In this document: one piece after another, positions 47,188-57,246 of the stretch
Numbering within the stretch: the stretch's first letter is position 1
Layout of the letters: every line of letters starts with the position of its first letter
Assembly: GCA_030123805.1 (NCBI GenBank)
Contig: JASJXV010000004.1
Coordinates: 1-58,927, forward strand
Source of the DNA: Gammaproteobacteria bacterium
Lineage (GTDB): Bacteria > Pseudomonadota > Gammaproteobacteria > Pseudomonadales > Azotimanducaceae
Length of the DNA stretch: 58,927 bases
Direction of reading: 5' to 3'
Position numbers and translations under genes: made by a program
The notes under the pieces: model-generated
What the model was told of the DNA's origin: nothing
The model's input: the letters and a program-made list of their open reading frames with translations, nothing else
Databases searched by the model: none

Positions 47188-50097
47188 TCAGGTCGTTACT
47201 GACAACAATTTGTCCCATAAGGAATTTACCTGTTGACGAGAGTGCTCCAATTTCTGAAAAGCGCTGGCATCCAACTGACCACCCAACGCTTGAAAGTGTG
47301 CCGCTGCTCGAAAGTTAAGGTACGCATTCTGTATTGATGTCACTTCCTCTTGGGTCACCAAGCCACAGTCACCCAGTATACCCAGAACTCTGTAATTGTC
47401 CGAAAACACACATAATTGCGGAAATCTGGAACTCCATGCCAGAACGGCGTATTGGATCATAAATTCAATATCAACAATAGCGCCTTTCTCGTGTTTGATA
47501 TCAAAACCAATGGATTCTTTGGCTATACTCGGACGCGCAAGTCGCATTTTTTGCCGCATCTCGGTAATTTGACCGATAAGTACGGACTGTTCCCGCACTT
47601 GACCAAGAATCTTCTCGCGTACGATTGCAAATTTATCGCCAATTTTCCTGTCCCCAGCGACGTAGCGGGCTCTTACCAGGGCTTGATGCTCCCATGTCCA
47701 CGCATCGTCAAGCTGATATTTGTCAAATGCCCTGAGAGATGCGGCCAAAGGACCCTGGCGACCGCTTGGTCGTAGTCGCATATCAATTTCATACAGTACA
47801 CCCGCTCCGGTGACACTACCAAGGATGTGACTGATCCGTTGGGCTAATCTGATATAGAAAGTGGTGTTGTCAATGGATTTTACCCCGGTGGTCATGCCTT
47901 GCCTGGCGCAATCATATATGAAGACAAGATCCAAATCCGAACCATAACCAAGTTCCAGACCGCCGAGTTTTCCATAACCGATGATAGCAAAGTCGGGATC
48001 ACACTCACTGCCATCCTCACGCACCGGATTGCCATGCTTATCTTGCAGATATCTCCAGGCAATCTGAAGCACTTTGTCCAACACGGCTTCTGCCAACCAT
48101 GTCAGGTAGTCACTGACTTTCATCACCGGCAACAGGTTTGACAACTCAAGCACCGCAACCCGAAGTTGATGGCCATTTTTAAACCGGCGTAGCGCATCCA
48201 TCTGTTCACCCAAATCCGCAGCATCGGTATTTGCCATAAACTCCGATAGAGACAGAACCAGGGCTTCCTTGTCCGGTACCGCAGCATGACTATTCTGGTC
48301 GGTCAGTTCATACAAAAGCACCGGTTGCTGTCGTAACTGTTCGGCAATCCAGCGACTGGCTGCACAGCAGTTGACCATTCTGGTCAGCGCATCATGATTT
48401 TCCAACAGAAACGCGATGTAGGTACTGCGGCGGAAGATCGCTTCCAATATCGCAACTATCCTGTTAAGCGCTTCATCAGATTCCGATTCTTTTGCGATCA
48501 AACCAAGCAAAGAGGGCATCAGCCGGTTAAATCTCTCAACCGTTATTTCCTGGGCAGACTCTTTTTCAGTCAGGCTGCCAAGATGCTGTAACAGTCTTAC
48601 AGCTCTCTTCGCATCATTAAAACCATAATGCGCCAAAGTTTCTGCAGATCTCTCGTCTTCGCTAATATGCCTCCACACATTCGACCAGACGAGTTCTCCT
48701 TCCACCAACGCATCCATCTCTTCATCAGTTGTCCGAATCAGAGTGCTAAAACAAAGTATGACTGCATTTCGATGCGCCTCCAGTTGCTCTGAATAATCCT
48801 GCCACGAATCGAAACCCATACCGAAGGACAATCTGCGCCGGGATTTTTCCGAAGCAGGCAGTCTTTGGGTCTGCGAGTCGGATTCGGCCTGGATCAGGTG
48901 TTCAGTGTTCCTGAGAAATTCATAGGCAGCTACTAACTGATCTACCTGCTCACTCGGCATATCTCCTCTGATCTTCAGCACCTGCAACACGTTTAACAGT
49001 CTGGTTTCCCTCAATCGCTGATCATGCCCTCCCCAAATCAATTGATGGCATTGGGCGATGAATTCAATCTCTCTGATACCACCGGGTCCCAGTTTGATAT
49101 CTTCCGCCAGGTCCCTCTTCCTTACTTCAACATTGATCAGAGCCTTCATGGAACGAAGAGATTCAATTGCACCATAATCAAGATGTTTCCTGTAGATGAA
49201 GGGTCTTAACCAATTCAGAATAGAGTCACCAGCCTCCAGATCTCCCGCAATCACTCTGGCTTTTATAAACGCATATCGTTCCCAATCCCTTCCCTGTTCC
49301 ACATAGTATTTTTCGAGCGCATTCCGGCTCATAATCAACACACCACTCTCTCCATAGGGTCGCAATCGCATGTCTACTCGAAACACAAACCCATCGGCTC
49401 TGATTTCATCCAGTACTTTGATAAGTGTGCGTGATAGTCGAGTGAAAAATTCTTGATTCGTCAGCGAACCTCTAACTTCAGAAGACTCATCTGCGCTCTT
49501 CGTATGTCCCTGTTCTGCATAAAAGAAAATCAGATCAATATCAGATGACAGGTTAAGCTCCCGTGCGCCGAGTTTACCCAAGGCTAACACCACCATGTTT
49601 TGAGGAGCATTGGTTGAGTTACCCATGGGCGTGCCATACTTCTGGCAGTGCTGTCGGTACAGGATGTCCAGTGAAATAAAAACACAGGCATCCGCAAGAT
49701 TGGACAAATCTCGTGTAGTTTCGAGCAGGTTTGCCAGATTATTAAGATCCCGCCAAATAATTCGAATCATTTCCCGACGCCGGAACTCCCTGAGCAGAGA
49801 ACCAAGGTCTCTATCCTTATTTGTCAGGGTCGCCTGTAACCTGGTTTGATATACATCATCTGCATATGTGGTGTGTAAATCACACGATTCAATCAATCCG
49901 CGCAGCAACGAGGTATTCTGACTGGTGCTATCAGCCACGTAGTCACTGATGGCAATGACTCGCATCCACTCTGCATAGAGTTCGGTGCCTGCCGACTCCA
50001 GAAATTGAAGGGTTTCTGCCGTTAGTGACGCTCGATGATCGTCAACCAGATCCACAAGGTCCTGAGGAATTTTCACCGGTGGGCTCACGGAAGGCAT
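47188..50097 (-). CDS. glnE: Glutamine synthetase adenylyltransferase/adenylyl-removing enzyme
   Basis: Controls glutamine synthetase activity by adding or removing AMP. The 969 residues carry two nucleotidyltransferase domains, with GKLGARELNLSSDIDLIFFY near 173-192 and GYGKLGGLELGYGSDLDLVF near 700-719. Each has the catalytic G-S/x-D-x-D pair and is followed by MRLRPYGESG and MRLRPSGRQG. Full length. It lies downstream of the PilB-like ATPase gene on the same strand, 125 bases apart. Confidence 0.96.
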   Translation of the reverse strand: MPSVSPPVKIPQDLVDLVDDHRASLTAETLQFLESAGTELYAEWMRVIAISDYVADSTSQNTSLLRGLIESCDLHTTYADDVYQTRLQATLTNKDRDLGSLLREFRRREMIRIIWRDLNNLANLLETTRDLSNLADACVFISLDILYRQHCQKYGTPMGNSTNAPQNMVVLALGKLGARELNLSSDIDLIFFYAEQGHTKSADESSEVRGSLTNQEFFTRLSRTLIKVLDEIRADGFVFRVDMRLRPYGESGVLIMSRNALEKYYVEQGRDWERYAFIKARVIAGDLEAGDSILNWLRPFIYRKHLDYGAIESLRSMKALINVEVRKRDLAEDIKLGPGGIREIEFIAQCHQLIWGGHDQRLRETRLLNVLQVLKIRGDMPSEQVDQLVAAYEFLRNTEHLIQAESDSQTQRLPASEKSRRRLSFGMGFDSWQDYSEQLEAHRNAVILCFSTLIRTTDEEMDALVEGELVWSNVWRHISEDERSAETLAHYGFNDAKRAVRLLQHLGSLTEKESAQEITVERFNRLMPSLLGLIAKESESDEALNRIVAILEAIFRRSTYIAFLLENHDALTRMVNCCAASRWIAEQLRQQPVLLYELTDQNSHAAVPDKEALVLSLSEFMANTDAADLGEQMDALRRFKNGHQLRVAVLELSNLLPVMKVSDYLTWLAEAVLDKVLQIAWRYLQDKHGNPVREDGSECDPDFAIIGYGKLGGLELGYGSDLDLVFIYDCARQGMTTGVKSIDNTTFYIRLAQRISHILGSVTGAGVLYEIDMRLRPSGRQGPLAASLRAFDKYQLDDAWTWEHQALVRARYVAGDRKIGDKFAIVREKILGQVREQSVLIGQITEMRQKMRLARPSIAKESIGFDIKHEKGAIVDIEFMIQYAVLAWSSRFPQLCVFSDNYRVLGILGDCGLVTQEEVTSIQNAYLNFRAAAHFQALGGQLDASAFQKLEHSRQQVNSLWDKLLSVTT

Positions 50098-50222
50098 CCG
50101 CTTACGCCAGGAAAGCTCGCAATAATCTTGTTTTTTTCGGTTCGGCGGTCCAGCGATCCGGCGATCCGGACAACAGTGGAAAACGGGATTCGAGGTCTGG
50201 ACATTAAGCAGCGATCCCTGAT

Positions 50223-52025
50223 CTATTGTGTACCGGATACAGGTGCTACTCGAAGTACTTCCTGAATCGTGGTGATGCCACTGCCGACTTTCTGGGCGCC
50301 ACTCAGCCGCAGAGTTCTCATACCTTCTTTCATAGCCTGAACCCTTATCTTCCCGATATCCGTACTTTCACCAACGAGCAATTTAAGAGAGTCTGTCATT
50401 GGCAAAATTTCATAAATACCTGCTCGGCCTAAATATCCGGTATCGCGACACTCAAGACAACCAACAGGCGCATAGATTTTTTTCGGTGGCTTCATTTTCC
50501 ACGGTGCTGTCATCATTCCCCAGCCATCCAGATCCACGTCTTCCATTGTTTTACAGTGTGGACATAACAGCCTGATTAAACGTTGCGCCATGATGCCCAA
50601 TATGGTCGCTTTTAATAGATAAGGTGCAACACCGAGTTCCAGAAGTCTCGTAATTGCCGAAGGTGCATCGTTGGTGTGCAATGTTGAGATGACGAGATGT
50701 CCAGTCAAAGCCGATTGGATAGCCATTTCGGCGGTTTCCAGATCGCGAATCTCACCGACCATGATGATGTCGGGATCTTGTCGTAATAATGCACGAACAC
50801 CATCCGCAAAGCTTAATCCAATGTTGTGTTGTACCTGCATCTGATTGAAGCTATCCTCTACCATCTCGATGGGGTCTTCAATGGTACATACATTCACCTC
50901 TTCCGTAGCCAGTTGCTTGAGACTGGAATAAAGGGTGGTTGTCTTCCCTGATCCGGTAGGACCTGTAACCAGCACTATGCCGTTGGGATTACTCACCAAC
51001 CGTTGCCAGCGATCAAATTCCTCTTTTCCCAAACCCAGGGCTGCAAAGCTCTTGAGGAGTATCTCCGGATCAAAAATCCGCATCACCATCTTTTCCCCAA
51101 AGGCCGTGGGCAGAGTTGATAAACGCAACTCGACCTCCTGGCTTTCCAGGGTTTTAGTTTTCAATCGACCATCCTGGGGTCTTCTTTTCTCTGCGACATC
51201 CATTCGACCCAGGATCTTAATCCTGGCGATGACAGCCGTCATAACCTGCGCGGGTAATTCATACACTGTGTGAAGGACCCCGTCGATACGGAACCGGACA
51301 CCACCCTTTTCTCGCCGCGGTTCAAGATGTATATCACTGGCTCGCTGATCGAACGCGTACTGTAACAACCAATCCACTACATTCACGATATGGGAATCAT
51401 TGGCATCCGGAGACTGCAATTGTCCGAGTTCAAGCATCTGCTCCAGGTTACCCAATCTGGCTGTGGTCAGTCCGGAGGCAACCGCTTTTGATACTGATCG
51501 TGCGATCGTATAAAACTCGAGGGTATACCGCCTGATTTCTGCCGGGTTGGCTATTACCCGGGTAATCACCCGCCCTTTTTGTGACTGCTCAATGGTGGAT
51601 TCCCATGCGTGGACGAAGGGCTGAGCAGATGCAACGATGACTTCGTCCTCATTTACTTCCAGCGCAAGGATGTCATGCCGTTTCGCAAATGCGGCTGACA
51701 TCACCTTGGTCACCGCCTGAGTGTCAATCTTCAAAGGATCTATTCGATAATAGACCTGCCCGGCTTTGTCACACAACCATTGAGTCAGAGACTCAATACC
51801 CAGGACAGTATTGGCAGCCATCTGGTCTGGGTACAGCTCCTCGGCAATGATCTCGATAGGGTGCCAGTTGATTTGTTCTTGAGAACGTGACATGACCGTC
51901 AATTTGTCAGCGTCTTTCCTGGCTAAACGGCCGTCTGCCACTAAATCATCGATCACACCGCGCAGATTCAATGTAATATCCGGCTTTTTGACTTCTGTCC
52001 GATCTGTCACGGCGGTCTCCTGCAC
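50223..52025 (-). CDS. PilB/GspE-type secretion or pilus ATPase
   Basis: 600 residues of the type II secretion/type IV pilus extension ATPase family. The N-terminal domain spans about 1-200. The core has Walker A GPTGSGKTTTLYSS near 347-360, the Asp box IEDPIEMVEDSFNQMQ, Walker B DPDIIMVGEIRD and the His box TGHLVISTLHTNDAP. A zinc motif follows with CPHC and CLEC. No other pilus or secretion gene adjoins it, and it lies beside glnE. It could power type IV pili together with FimX, but this is inference. Divergent from argA. Confidence 0.85.
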   Translation of the reverse strand: MQETAVTDRTEVKKPDITLNLRGVIDDLVADGRLARKDADKLTVMSRSQEQINWHPIEIIAEELYPDQMAANTVLGIESLTQWLCDKAGQVYYRIDPLKIDTQAVTKVMSAAFAKRHDILALEVNEDEVIVASAQPFVHAWESTIEQSQKGRVITRVIANPAEIRRYTLEFYTIARSVSKAVASGLTTARLGNLEQMLELGQLQSPDANDSHIVNVVDWLLQYAFDQRASDIHLEPRREKGGVRFRIDGVLHTVYELPAQVMTAVIARIKILGRMDVAEKRRPQDGRLKTKTLESQEVELRLSTLPTAFGEKMVMRIFDPEILLKSFAALGLGKEEFDRWQRLVSNPNGIVLVTGPTGSGKTTTLYSSLKQLATEEVNVCTIEDPIEMVEDSFNQMQVQHNIGLSFADGVRALLRQDPDIIMVGEIRDLETAEMAIQSALTGHLVISTLHTNDAPSAITRLLELGVAPYLLKATILGIMAQRLIRLLCPHCKTMEDVDLDGWGMMTAPWKMKPPKKIYAPVGCLECRDTGYLGRAGIYEILPMTDSLKLLVGESTDIGKIRVQAMKEGMRTLRLSGAQKVGSGITTIQEVLRVAPVSGTQ

Positions 52026-52266
52026 CTATGGCTGGCTGACAGGGTTATCACCCCTGGCAGGTGGCAGCACAATCAGAGCTTACACTTTTTTGATTTGCCT
52101 GCAATAGTTGGTTATGAGGCATTTCACTCAATGCTCCAACTATGGGATTATACCTGAAGTGATCAGGGGGTACTGAAGTTTGAGTTCTGGCTGTGAATCG
52201 GGCACAACACTTGTTAATTCAGGAAATCGATGTCATTGAAATGAAACACCTTCAGCCTACAATTGA

Positions 52267-52272
52267 TATAAT
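52267..52272 (+). promoter_or_regulatory. Candidate -10 element upstream of argA
   Basis: A perfect TATAAT hexamer 33 bases before the argA ATG, in the 280-base divergent gap between argA and the ATPase gene. No good -35 hexamer is seen at the right spacing, so this is only a candidate. The rest of the gap holds nothing I recognise. Confidence 0.35.
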
Positions 52273-52305
52273 CCGCCACATGATAAACAAATTCCGTTGT
52301 CAGTA

Positions 52306-53607
52306 ATGTCAAATTCAGATATGCAACAGCACGTGAAATGGTTCAGAGGTTCTGCGCCATATATCAACGCGCACCGAAACAAAACCTTCGTCCTTTATCT
52401 GGGTGGAGATGCCCTTGCGCATGCCAATTTCGAGAATATTGTTAATGACATCGCCCTGCTCCACAGCCTCGGAGTAAGACTTATATTGGTGCACGGGGCT
52501 ACGCTGCAAATTGATCAGAGTCTGTCAGAACGGGACATCCCGTGCGCGTTTCATGCAAATATCAGGATCACCGATGAGCAGGTACTCGCCTGTATTCAGG
52601 AAACTATTGGAAAACTACGCATACAGATAGAAGCCAGACTATCGATGGGAATCATTAACTCGCCCATGCATGGTGCAGAAATTCACTTGAGTTCCGGCAA
52701 CTTTATTAAAGCAAGACCCCTGGGTATAAGAGATGGCGTTGATTTTCAGCATACCGGGGAGGTGCGCAAAGTAAACATCAAGGCGATCGACCAACAGTTA
52801 GACGACGGTGCGCTGGTGCTGGTATCCCCGCTTGGTTATTCACCTACCGGGGAAATATTTAATTTGTCTGCACCTGATCTGGCTACCCGAGTCGCCACCG
52901 ATATTGCTGCGGAAAAAATTATCTATTTCGATCGCCAGCAGGGTCTGTTGAATACCAGTGGCCAGGTAATTAGTGAAATTCAGCCAGCTGCAATTAACAC
53001 GGCAAACTTCCTCGATAATGAAATCCCCAAACACCTGGAGTTGGCCGCACATGCATGCCAAAACGGGGTCACTCGTTGCCATCTTATCAGTTTTGCCCAG
53101 GATGGTGCTCTGCTTGAAGAGTTATTCACCAGAGACGGTGCGGGTACCCAGGTATGCAGGGAGAGTTACGAACAGATCAGGCAAGCCACCATTGAAGATG
53201 TGGCCGGGATCATTGAACTAATCAGACCATTAGAAGAGCAAGGTGTTCTCGTCAAACGGTCACGAGAGCTACTGGAAACAGAGATCTCATGCTTTAATGT
53301 TATCATCCGCGATGGTGCGATAGTTGGGTGCGCAGCTCTATACCCATTTGAGAAGTCCGGGGAATTAGCATGCCTGGCTACTCACCCCGATTATCGAAAC
53401 AACGAGCGTGGTGAGTTATTGCTTCACGCTATTGAAAAGCAGGCCAGAGAACTTGGGCTGGAATGCCTGTTTGTTTTAACTACTCAGAGCGGCCACTGGT
53501 TTCAGGAACGTGGCTTCAAGCCTGGGGCACCGGAGCAACTACCGGTGGAAAAGCAATCTCTTTATAACTATCAACGAAATTCAAGGGTATTTAGCAAACC
53601 CCTTTAG
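52306..53607 (+). CDS. argA: N-acetylglutamate synthase
   Basis: First step of arginine synthesis, acetylating glutamate with acetyl-CoA. 433 residues from the ATG (a TTG 9 bases upstream is possible). An N-terminal amino-acid-kinase domain ([41 protein letters not shown]) is joined to a C-terminal GNAT domain near 290-433 ([35 protein letters not shown]). This is the classic ArgA fusion. ilvD starts 32 bases downstream. Confidence 0.95.
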   Translation: MSNSDMQQHVKWFRGSAPYINAHRNKTFVLYLGGDALAHANFENIVNDIALLHSLGVRLILVHGATLQIDQSLSERDIPCAFHANIRITDEQVLACIQETIGKLRIQIEARLSMGIINSPMHGAEIHLSSGNFIKARPLGIRDGVDFQHTGEVRKVNIKAIDQQLDDGALVLVSPLGYSPTGEIFNLSAPDLATRVATDIAAEKIIYFDRQQGLLNTSGQVISEIQPAAINTANFLDNEIPKHLELAAHACQNGVTRCHLISFAQDGALLEELFTRDGAGTQVCRESYEQIRQATIEDVAGIIELIRPLEEQGVLVKRSRELLETEISCFNVIIRDGAIVGCAALYPFEKSGELACLATHPDYRNNERGELLLHAIEKQARELGLECLFVLTTQSGHWFQERGFKPGAPEQLPVEKQSLYNYQRNSRVFSKPL

Positions 53608-53638
53608 AGCATGTGCCGCTCCAGGAGAGTCATCAACA

Positions 53639-55489
53639 ATGCCTGACTATCGATCAAGAATCACAACACATGGAAGGAATATGGCTGGCGCAAGAGCCCT
53701 CTGGCGTGCCACAGGTATGTCCAACGAGGATTTCTCAAAACCGATTATTGCCGTGGCCAATTCGTTCACCCAGTTTGTGCCGGGGCATGTGCACCTGAAG
53801 GATATGGGTCAACTGGTAGCAAGAGAGATAGAGAAAGCGGGAGCCGTCGCAAAAGAATTCAATACAATTGCAGTGGATGACGGCATAGCCATGGGTCACG
53901 ATGGCATGCTTTACAGCCTGCCATCCCGGGAATTAATTGCTGATTCAGTGGAATATATGGTGAATGCGCACTGTGCCGATGCACTAGTTTGCATATCAAA
54001 CTGCGACAAGATTACACCGGGTATGTTAATGGCAGCCTTACGGCTCAATATTCCTGCAGTCTTTGTTTCAGGTGGTCCAATGGAAGCAGGTAAAACGCAG
54101 CTTTCCAAGCACAAGACAAATTTGATTGATGCCATGATAATTGCAGCCGATGACAGTTACAGCGATGCGCAAGTGGATGAGGTCGAACGATCAGCTTGCC
54201 CAACCTGCGGCTCCTGTTCAGGAATGTTTACGGCGAATTCCATGAATTGTCTGACCGAGGCACTGGGCCTCTCGTTACCCGGTAACGGCACCATGCTGGC
54301 AACCCACTCAGACCGTGAACAGCTATTCCTGCAGGCCGCCAGAACGATTGTTGACATCACCTTTCGCTATTATGAGGATGACGACGATTCGGTTCTGCCC
54401 CGATGCATCGCGAATTTCGAGGCTTTCGAGAATGCTATGAGTTTGGACATTGCCATGGGTGGATCTACCAATACCATCTTGCATCTACTGGCGGCTGCGC
54501 AAGAAGCAGAGCTGGATTTTACTCTTAAAGATATCGACCGCCTGTCCAGAACAGTACCACAGTTTTGCAAAGTCGCGCCGTCAACACCTGAATACCATGT
54601 TGAGGATGTGCACCGCGCCGGTGGAATTATCGCGATAATGGGCGAGTTGGACCGAGCCAACCTGATGCATGCAGAAGTTCGCAATGTGCATACCGGTACG
54701 CTGGCGGAAACCCTGGCCAAGTGGGACGTCAAACAAACAAATGATCAAAGCGTAACGGATTTCTTCCGTGCCGGACCTGCAGGTATTCCGACCCAGACAG
54801 CATTCAGCCAGAGTTGTCGTTTCGATGCTTTGGACCTGGATCGTGAAAACGGCTGCATAAGAGATCTGGATCATGCATACAGTAGCCAGGGCGGTCTGGC
54901 GGTACTGTATGGAAATATTGCCGAAAACGGCTGTATAGTCAAAACGGCGGGTGTTGATGAAAGTAGCTGGACGTTCCAGGGACCGGCTAGAATCTTTGAG
55001 AGCCAGGACTCGGCGGTTGATGCAATTCTCCATGATCAGATTAAAGCCGGGGATGTGGTCGTTATTCGCTACGAAGGACCTCGCGGCGGGCCGGGCATGC
55101 AGGAGATGCTCTATCCTACAAGTTACCTCAAGGCCAAGGGTTTGGGTAAAGTCTGCGCCTTGTTGACCGATGGACGTTTTTCCGGCGGCACCTCGGGTCT
55201 GTCCATTGGCCATGCCTCTCCCGAAGCTGCAGAGGGGGGTGCCATTGGCTTGATTGAGGATGGTGACACGATAGACATCGATATCCCCAACCGACGCATT
55301 CATGTTGCAATCACGGAGGTTGAATTAGCCTCAAGGCGACAAACCATGGAAGACCGGGGAGATGACGCCTGGCAGCCTGTTGAAAAAAGAAGCCGAGCGG
55401 TATCACCGGCACTGCAAGCTTATGCAGCCATGACTACCAGCGCAGACAGAGGTGCGGTCCGGGATGTATCTCAGCTCAGGAGAAGGTGA
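53639..55489 (+). CDS. ilvD: Dihydroxy-acid dehydratase
   Basis: Converts dihydroxy acids to 2-keto acids in isoleucine and valine synthesis. The start [17 protein letters not shown] has AGGAG about 11 bases upstream and gives 616 residues; a longer frame into argA is not real. The iron-sulfur ligands are in [12 protein letters not shown] and [18 protein letters not shown], and the C-terminal active-site [17 protein letters not shown] is present. Closely follows argA and may share its transcript. Hairpin arms ATCACGC/GCGTGAT lie past its stop. Confidence 0.96.
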   Translation: MPDYRSRITTHGRNMAGARALWRATGMSNEDFSKPIIAVANSFTQFVPGHVHLKDMGQLVAREIEKAGAVAKEFNTIAVDDGIAMGHDGMLYSLPSRELIADSVEYMVNAHCADALVCISNCDKITPGMLMAALRLNIPAVFVSGGPMEAGKTQLSKHKTNLIDAMIIAADDSYSDAQVDEVERSACPTCGSCSGMFTANSMNCLTEALGLSLPGNGTMLATHSDREQLFLQAARTIVDITFRYYEDDDDSVLPRCIANFEAFENAMSLDIAMGGSTNTILHLLAAAQEAELDFTLKDIDRLSRTVPQFCKVAPSTPEYHVEDVHRAGGIIAIMGELDRANLMHAEVRNVHTGTLAETLAKWDVKQTNDQSVTDFFRAGPAGIPTQTAFSQSCRFDALDLDRENGCIRDLDHAYSSQGGLAVLYGNIAENGCIVKTAGVDESSWTFQGPARIFESQDSAVDAILHDQIKAGDVVVIRYEGPRGGPGMQEMLYPTSYLKAKGLGKVCALLTDGRFSGGTSGLSIGHASPEAAEGGAIGLIEDGDTIDIDIPNRRIHVAITEVELASRRQTMEDRGDDAWQPVEKRSRAVSPALQAYAAMTTSADRGAVRDVSQLRRR

Positions 55490-55544
55490 TCACGCCTGCT
55501 GATAATGACAGGATTTTGCGTGATATGAGAACACAAAATTGGCC

Positions 55545-56153
55545 ATGACCTGGATTATTGATCATTATCTGGAGCTAATCGGGACCGTAAGCGGTCTGAT
55601 ATACCTCTACCTTGAAATCAAACAAAAGATCTGGCTCTGGCCCCTGGGGCTGATCACCTCGTCCGTCTATACAATCGTATTCCTGCAAGCAAAGTTCTAC
55701 GCGGATATGTCGCTGCAGTTTTACTACATCGGTATCAGTATTTATGGCTGGTACTGGTGGTTACATGGCGGAGAATCTGAAGGGAATAAGGAATTACCAG
55801 TATCACGAATTAATGCGAAACTGGCTATTATTCTATCCGGCATCACATTGTTATTGTTCTATTTAATTGCTTTGGTCCTTAGAGATTATACGGATTCACC
55901 GGTACCCTATGGTGATGCTTTTACCACGGCCCTGAGTATCACAGCTACATGGATGTTAGCCCGTAAGATCATCGAACACTGGTGGATCTGGGTCGTCGTC
56001 AATAGCGTGTCCCTTGGCCTTTATATCTACAAGGGTCTATACCCAACGTCGGTACTATTTTTCTTCTATGCCACCATGTCCGTTGTTGGTTACTATCAGT
56101 GGAAGAAAACCTTGAAGGTCATTGATGAGCAGCGAAATTATAAAACCGCTTGA
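55545..56153 (+). CDS. PnuC-family vitamin transporter, probably for thiamine (PnuT)
   Basis: A 202-residue inner-membrane protein with about seven hydrophobic segments and the family motif YGWYWWLHGG near 68-77. IWLWPLGLITSSVYTIVFLQ follows the first helix. PnuC members carry nicotinamide riboside, but relatives beside thiamine genes (PnuT) carry thiamine; here the next gene, overlapping by 29 bases, is a thiamine pyrophosphokinase. The substrate is therefore inferred from context. A TTG at 55539 is an alternative start. The 55 bases upstream leave no room for a riboswitch. Confidence 0.75.
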   Translation: MTWIIDHYLELIGTVSGLIYLYLEIKQKIWLWPLGLITSSVYTIVFLQAKFYADMSLQFYYIGISIYGWYWWLHGGESEGNKELPVSRINAKLAIILSGITLLLFYLIALVLRDYTDSPVPYGDAFTTALSITATWMLARKIIEHWWIWVVVNSVSLGLYIYKGLYPTSVLFFFYATMSVVGYYQWKKTLKVIDEQRNYKTA

Positions 56154-56778
56154 ACCGGGGGAAGTGGTCATCCTCGCTAACGGTAGATTCCCGGAGTCGG
56201 ATATGGCGCTGCGATATCTGCATGCAACAGATCAAATCATCTGTTGTGACGGCGCCGCTAAATTGTTATTAGACTATGGGAAAGAACCTTCTCTGGTGAT
56301 CGGTGACCTGGATTCTATCGGAGCTGAACTTAAAGCCAGATTCAGCGACAGACTGGTTGAAGTAACCGAACAGGAAACCAACGATCTAACCAAAGCAATA
56401 GAGTGGGCAATCAGCAATGATATAAAGCGGGCGGTTGTGCTGGGCGCAGATGGAAACAGGATCGATCACACCATTGCTAACGCCGCGCTGATTGCCGAAC
56501 ACTGCAGCAGAATAAATTTGATGATGGTAACTAACGATGGCTTTCTGCTACCCTTGAGCCATTCTGCTACATTCCCCAGTCAGCAAGGCCAACAGGTCTC
56601 TATATTTTCCCTGACCCCCGCAACGCGTTATTCATCCAAAGGCCTGAAATATCCTCTGAATCGGACTCTATTATCGACTCTCTGGTCCGGCAGCCTGAAC
56701 CAGGTGGAGGGCGATAGTTTTACGCTTGAGTTCGATGCGGGGCTGGCGTTGGTATATATCAATTACGTCAATCGGTAG
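56125..56778 (+). CDS. Thiamine pyrophosphokinase
   Basis: Converts thiamine directly to thiamine pyrophosphate with ATP. 217 residues with VVILANGRFPESD, IICCDGAAKLLLDYGKEPSLVIGDLDSI and QETNDLTKAIEWAI in the catalytic domain, then GADGNRIDHTIANAALIAEH. The C-terminal beta domain ends VEGDSFTLEFDAGLALVYI. Its start lies inside the transporter gene, so the two form a salvage unit: import, then trapping by phosphorylation. Such bacteria usually use ThiL instead, which makes the gene a useful marker of salvage. Confidence 0.88.
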   Translation: MSSEIIKPLEPGEVVILANGRFPESDMALRYLHATDQIICCDGAAKLLLDYGKEPSLVIGDLDSIGAELKARFSDRLVEVTEQETNDLTKAIEWAISNDIKRAVVLGADGNRIDHTIANAALIAEHCSRINLMMVTNDGFLLPLSHSATFPSQQGQQVSIFSLTPATRYSSKGLKYPLNRTLLSTLWSGSLNQVEGDSFTLEFDAGLALVYINYVNR

Positions 56779-56871
56779 GCTCTCCAATTGCGTTCTTACA
56801 GCAGGTGTAAAAATGTCGCTGCAGGACTGACAAATCAGTAATCGTTTGAAGTCCAACCGCTTATCCAGACA

Positions 56872-56911
56872 CTATGTATTGACTTGCTCCGCAAAAAGCG
56901 TTGACACATAG
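56872..56911. repeat. 40-bp hairpin repeat, copy C
   Basis: The ends CTATGT and ACATAG pair, as do the next bases with wobble pairs, around TTGCTCCGCAA. It matches copies A (20363-20400) and B (22974-23006), but with G for A at two positions: TTGAC/GTTGAC replaces TTAAC/GTTAAC, keeping RNA pairing through G-U. It stands alone, without the other hairpins of the block. Confidence 0.8.
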
Positions 56912-57216
56912 AACAGGGGTTTGAAAAAAATGCATCCTATTCTTTTTACTCATCTGGCAACGGCAAAGTCCGTGACCGACAAAACGGTCGCCACGACGGT
57001 ATATTTTTCAAGATCTAGTGTATTTTGTTATATATCAATCACATACGACGCATCCTAGACTGGAAGATAGGCGTCACCAAGACGCTTTTCCAAGCTGAAC
57101 AATTTCCCTGAAATGGTCTAGATGCTTGATTGGAAAGGATTTATTCACTATCGTTGTACGTGACAAAAATTACAAATCGGTCGCTAAGACTCGGTCGTGG
57201 CGACGTTGATACAAAT

Positions 57217-57223
57217 GTTATAT
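57217..57223 (+). other. Candidate integron cassette boundary (GTTATAT)
   Basis: A GTT-type core, 24 bases before the DUF2971 start, where the left edge of a cassette would be expected. A matching left arm of an attC site could not be found upstream, so this may be a degenerate attC, an attI remnant or chance. Confidence 0.35.
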
Positions 57224-57246
57224 TCCTTTGCTAGAGCGGTAAATCC

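Larger units (their letters stand above)
56779..57246. other. Gene-free region between thiamine gene and first cassette
   Basis: About 470 bases with no plausible gene. It contains a copy of the 40-bp repeat (56872-56911), a long-range inverted repeat (GTCGCCACGAC at 56987-56997 and its complement at 57194-57204), and a candidate cassette boundary GTTATAT at 57217-57223. No integrase gene or clear attI site is visible. Confidence 0.6.

Noticed and set aside
54581-55303. 240-codon minus-strand frame opposite ilvD
   Set aside because: Antisense shadow of a clearly coding ilvD.
55490-55544. TPP riboswitch before the thiamine salvage pair
   Set aside because: Only 55 bases are available and the CTGAGA/ACC signatures are not present.
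56779-57246. Integron integrase gene or clear attI site
   Set aside because: No tyrosine-recombinase frame fits; only a weak GTTATAT core is seen.
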